DNA of 21,554 bases from CAYSCX01 sp964429575. Its GTDB lineage: Bacteria > Desulfobacterota > Binatia > Binatales > Binataceae. Shown piece after piece: positions 19,712-21,554 of this stretch. Within the stretch, counting starts at the first letter, position 1. The number at the start of each line of letters is the position of its first letter. Location: the NCBI GenBank assembly GCA_964429575.1, contig CAYSCX010000037.1:1-21554 (forward strand), read 5' to 3'. The position numbers and the translations under genes were made by a program. A model generated the notes under the pieces. It had not been told where the DNA came from. It saw only the letters and a program-made list of their open reading frames with translations, and made no database searches.

Positions 19712-20545
19712 TTACTGCTCGCCCTGGCCGAGCAGCTTCTTCGTCTCGTTCTCGCGCGTCTGCATGTACGCATCCTGCACCGCGCCGTAAAGATCGATCG
19801 CGTAGCGGTCCACTTCCGCGAACTGATCCAGGTGCAACGACCGGTAGTTCACGAACGTCGCCGCACGCTGGCCAACCTGCACTGGAATCGACACGACAGC
19901 CGGCAGCACCCAGCTGATCGGATCCATCAATCCGTCCGCGACGACCCCCACCGTGTCGCCCACCGTTGACGGGCCGAGCAGTGGCAGCATCACGTACGGC
20001 CCGCTTGGCACGCCGTAAGTCCTGATCGTCAATCCGAAGTCATTTGGACTCGGCTCGAGTCCAAACCAGTTCTGCGCGGGATCAAAAAAGCCCAGCACTC
20101 CGATGGTCGTGTTGACCCCAAACCGCGCCACTTCCGTACCCGCCTGCGTGAACCTCAATTGAAACGTGTTGTTCGCGACTCTGGGTATCACGCGGACGTT
20201 GGTCAAAAACCGCTCCACCGCGTCGCGCGCCGGCTCCGGGGCTACGGTTGCGTACGCACTCGCCACCGGATGGATCACCCAGTCGTCCACCTTCAAGTTG
20301 AACGTGAATACCGGCTCATTGAACCACGCAAGCGGATCGGAATATCCCGTCTGCGCGCCCATTCCTGGCGGCGCCGCGGCTTGGTCGGGCGGTTGCGCAC
20401 TCTGGTCGGGCGGATTCGCCGCCGGCGCCGCGTCCTCCGCGATCGCGGGCAACGCCGAAATCAGAACCGCGGCGAGCGCCACAACTGCCAGCGCGTGAAT
20501 TCCGCGCAGCGCTGATACCGCGCTATTTCCTCTCAGCAAGTTCAT
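19712..20545 (-). CDS. mlaA: MlaA (VacJ) family phospholipid-transport protein
   Basis: 277 residues from the ATG at 20545. A signal peptide (basic start, then ALAVVALAAVLISALPAIA) is followed by an Ala/Pro/Gln-rich spacer and the MlaA domain. Motifs are SDPLAWFNEPVFTFNLKVD, RVANNTFQLRF, ARFGVNTTIGVLGFFDPA and FGLTIRTYGVPSGPYVMLPLLGPSTVGD. MlaA removes misplaced phospholipids from the outer leaflet of the outer membrane and passes them to MlaC. No lipobox is seen, unlike E. coli MlaA. A GGAGG site lies only 3 nt before this ATG; a TTG two codons later is better spaced, and TTG 20581 is a longer option. It follows mlaC after 97 nt. Confidence 0.93.
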   Translation of the reverse strand: MNLLRGNSAVSALRGIHALAVVALAAVLISALPAIAEDAAPAANPPDQSAQPPDQAAAPPGMGAQTGYSDPLAWFNEPVFTFNLKVDDWVIHPVASAYATVAPEPARDAVERFLTNVRVIPRVANNTFQLRFTQAGTEVARFGVNTTIGVLGFFDPAQNWFGLEPSPNDFGLTIRTYGVPSGPYVMLPLLGPSTVGDTVGVVADGLMDPISWVLPAVVSIPVQVGQRAATFVNYRSLHLDQFAEVDRYAIDLYGAVQDAYMQTRENETKKLLGQGEQ

Positions 20546-20642
20546 CTTCCTCCGACGCTCGCGCTGGCGCGCCTGTCCCAACCGGGTGGCGAACTCGCGG
20601 CCTGCCTAGGGTACCACGCCAAGTTTGCGTGTAAACACTGGT

Positions 20643-21338
20643 TCAGTTCGTGCCCAGCGTGGCGGCGATCGACGCCTGCTTGCTCTTCAAGTCACTCACC
20701 AGCGTCGCATAACCCTTGTTGTTCATGACGCGATTAAACTGGTTGCGATAATTGGCGATGATGCTGATCGCATCGACCGTCACGTCGTAGATCTTCCACC
20801 CGCTTGCCGTTTTCTTGAGCCGGTAATTCACTGGCAACGGCGGCTTGCTGTCTTGGAGCACGTTCGAATAGACCTGCACGTAGTCGGGGCCGTCCGGCCT
20901 GGACTTCACGAAATCCACCTGCTGCCCCTGGTAGTCGTTTATCTTGCTCAGGTATGAGTCCTGGATGAACGACGTGAAGACTTCGGTGAATTCCTTTCGC
21001 TGATCGGGCGAAAGCTGCCGCCAGTGATAGCCCATCGCGGACCTGGACATCTCGGTGTAATCGAACCCCGCCGCGACGATCTGCTTGAGGTGCTCCTGCC
21101 GCTGCGGGAGCGGCGTCGCCCTGTCGGCCAGGACCGTCAGTGCTTCGTTGACGGTCGTTTGCGCGACCATCATCGGATCGGCATTCGGCGCCAGCGCCGC
21201 ATTCGCCGTCGTTACGTTTGCGAGCAGCACCGCGAGGGCCGCCACCGCGAAATTCCCGGCCATCGCGCGTGCGATGCCGGCACACGGTTTCCCGCTCGAA
21301 GCACAAACCCGTTTCGAAATGTAGGTACTACTCTGCAT
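20643..21338 (-). CDS. mlaC: MlaC (Ttg2D) family periplasmic phospholipid-binding protein
   Basis: 231 residues. A long basic n-region precedes the hydrophobic AVAALAVLLANVTTANA signal segment; the internal ATG at 21263 would give a shorter signal. The mature protein has the Tol_Tol_Ttg2/MlaC pattern: VNEALTVLADRATPLPQRQEHLKQIV, AGFDYTEMSRSAMGYHWRQLSPDQRKEFTEVFTSFI, YLSKINDY, then the strands YVQVYSNV, PVNYRLKKTASGWKIYDVTVDAISIIANYRNQFNRV. MlaC carries phospholipid across the periplasm between MlaA and the MlaD ring at the inner membrane. It starts 23 nt after the mlaD stop. Confidence 0.94.
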   Translation of the reverse strand: MQSSTYISKRVCASSGKPCAGIARAMAGNFAVAALAVLLANVTTANAALAPNADPMMVAQTTVNEALTVLADRATPLPQRQEHLKQIVAAGFDYTEMSRSAMGYHWRQLSPDQRKEFTEVFTSFIQDSYLSKINDYQGQQVDFVKSRPDGPDYVQVYSNVLQDSKPPLPVNYRLKKTASGWKIYDVTVDAISIIANYRNQFNRVMNNKGYATLVSDLKSKQASIAATLGTN

Positions 21339-21361
21339 GGATGCTTCCCGAATTGCGGTGG

Positions 21362-21554
21362 TTACTTTCCCGCGTCACCTTTCTTCTGATCGCTGCCGGA
21401 ACTGTTGATCAGCTGTCCAATCGCATCCTCGAGCACGAACGACGATTCCGTCTCCCGGATGGTGTCTCCGTTGGCAAGAAACTTGTCGCCCGGTCCGGAC
21501 GCGATCGATACATACTTGTCTCCAATGATACCGCTCGTTTTGATCGCCGCAATC
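21362..21554 (-). CDS. mlaD: MlaD (MCE-domain) protein, C-terminal part only
   Basis: The window edge cuts this gene. The visible 63 residues begin IAAIKTSGIIGDKYVSIASG and continue with LANGDTIRETESSFVLEDAIGQLI, then a short charged tail ending DAGK at the TAA (complement of 21362-21364). This is the end of the MCE domain and the helix after it, as in MlaD of the MlaFEDB transporter. Its place before mlaC matches the usual mlaFEDC order and predicts mlaE and mlaF beyond the window. Confidence 0.88.
   Translation of the reverse strand, partial: IAAIKTSGIIGDKYVSIASGPGDKFLANGDTIRETESSFVLEDAIGQLINSSGSDQKKGDAGK

Noticed and set aside
19551..19790. Small + strand open frame after lipA
   Set aside because: It runs through the palindrome, the mla terminator and the antisense of mlaA, with no ribosome site.

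Overview
This is a GC-rich chromosomal window from a diderm (Gram-negative) bacterium. An MlaA/MlaC/MlaD phospholipid-transport operon, several Sec-type and lipoprotein signal peptides, an F420-type luciferase-like oxidoreductase and an E1-alpha/E1-beta style pyruvate dehydrogenase are all present. This mix would suit an uncultured soil or sediment lineage of the broad deltaproteobacterial/Binatota kind, but no marker here fixes the taxonomy. There are no tRNA, rRNA, CRISPR or integrase genes.

Region 1 (about 60-5190, + strand) is the most interesting part. It is a bufferin-like RiPP metallophore locus: a secreted six-cysteine precursor (BufA2-like), a TlpA-like thioredoxin lipoprotein, a DUF692/MNIO modification enzyme (BufB) and its DUF2063 partner (BufC). 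A GNAT-fold protein and an HPP-like membrane protein made of two repeated halves follow with little or no spacing. By family knowledge BufB/BufC convert precursor cysteines into copper-binding heterocycles before export. The TlpA, GNAT and HPP genes are possible extra parts of the system. A glycine-zipper lipoprotein follows (5236-5904).

Region 2 (5917-7629, - strand) is a tightly overlapped three-gene unit: a small ribbon-helix-helix-like protein, a secreted protein probably of beta-propeller type, and a VOC-family protein. Divergent from it is an RNase II/R-family exoribonuclease (7675-9645).

Region 3 (9646-12427) has an intrinsic-terminator-like palindrome, a small excisionase-type HTH gene preceded by an unusual nested inverted-repeat leader, an LLM oxidoreductase, and, divergent from that, a zinc-ribbon/bPH membrane protein followed by RNase HII.

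Region 4 (12428-19528, + strand) is a complete pyruvate dehydrogenase and lipoylation operon: E1-alpha, E1-beta, E2, E3, LipB, LipA. E3-LipB-LipA overlap or nearly touch. In contrast, all three spacers among E1-alpha, E1-beta, E2 and E3 hold repeat-rich palindromic sequence. Two of these are full-length copies (about 155-159 bp) of one three-hairpin, MITE-like element whose left end supplies the upstream gene's TAG stop codon.

Region 5 (19529-21554) is a convergent terminator region followed on the - strand by mlaA, mlaC and the 3' end of mlaD, which runs off the window.
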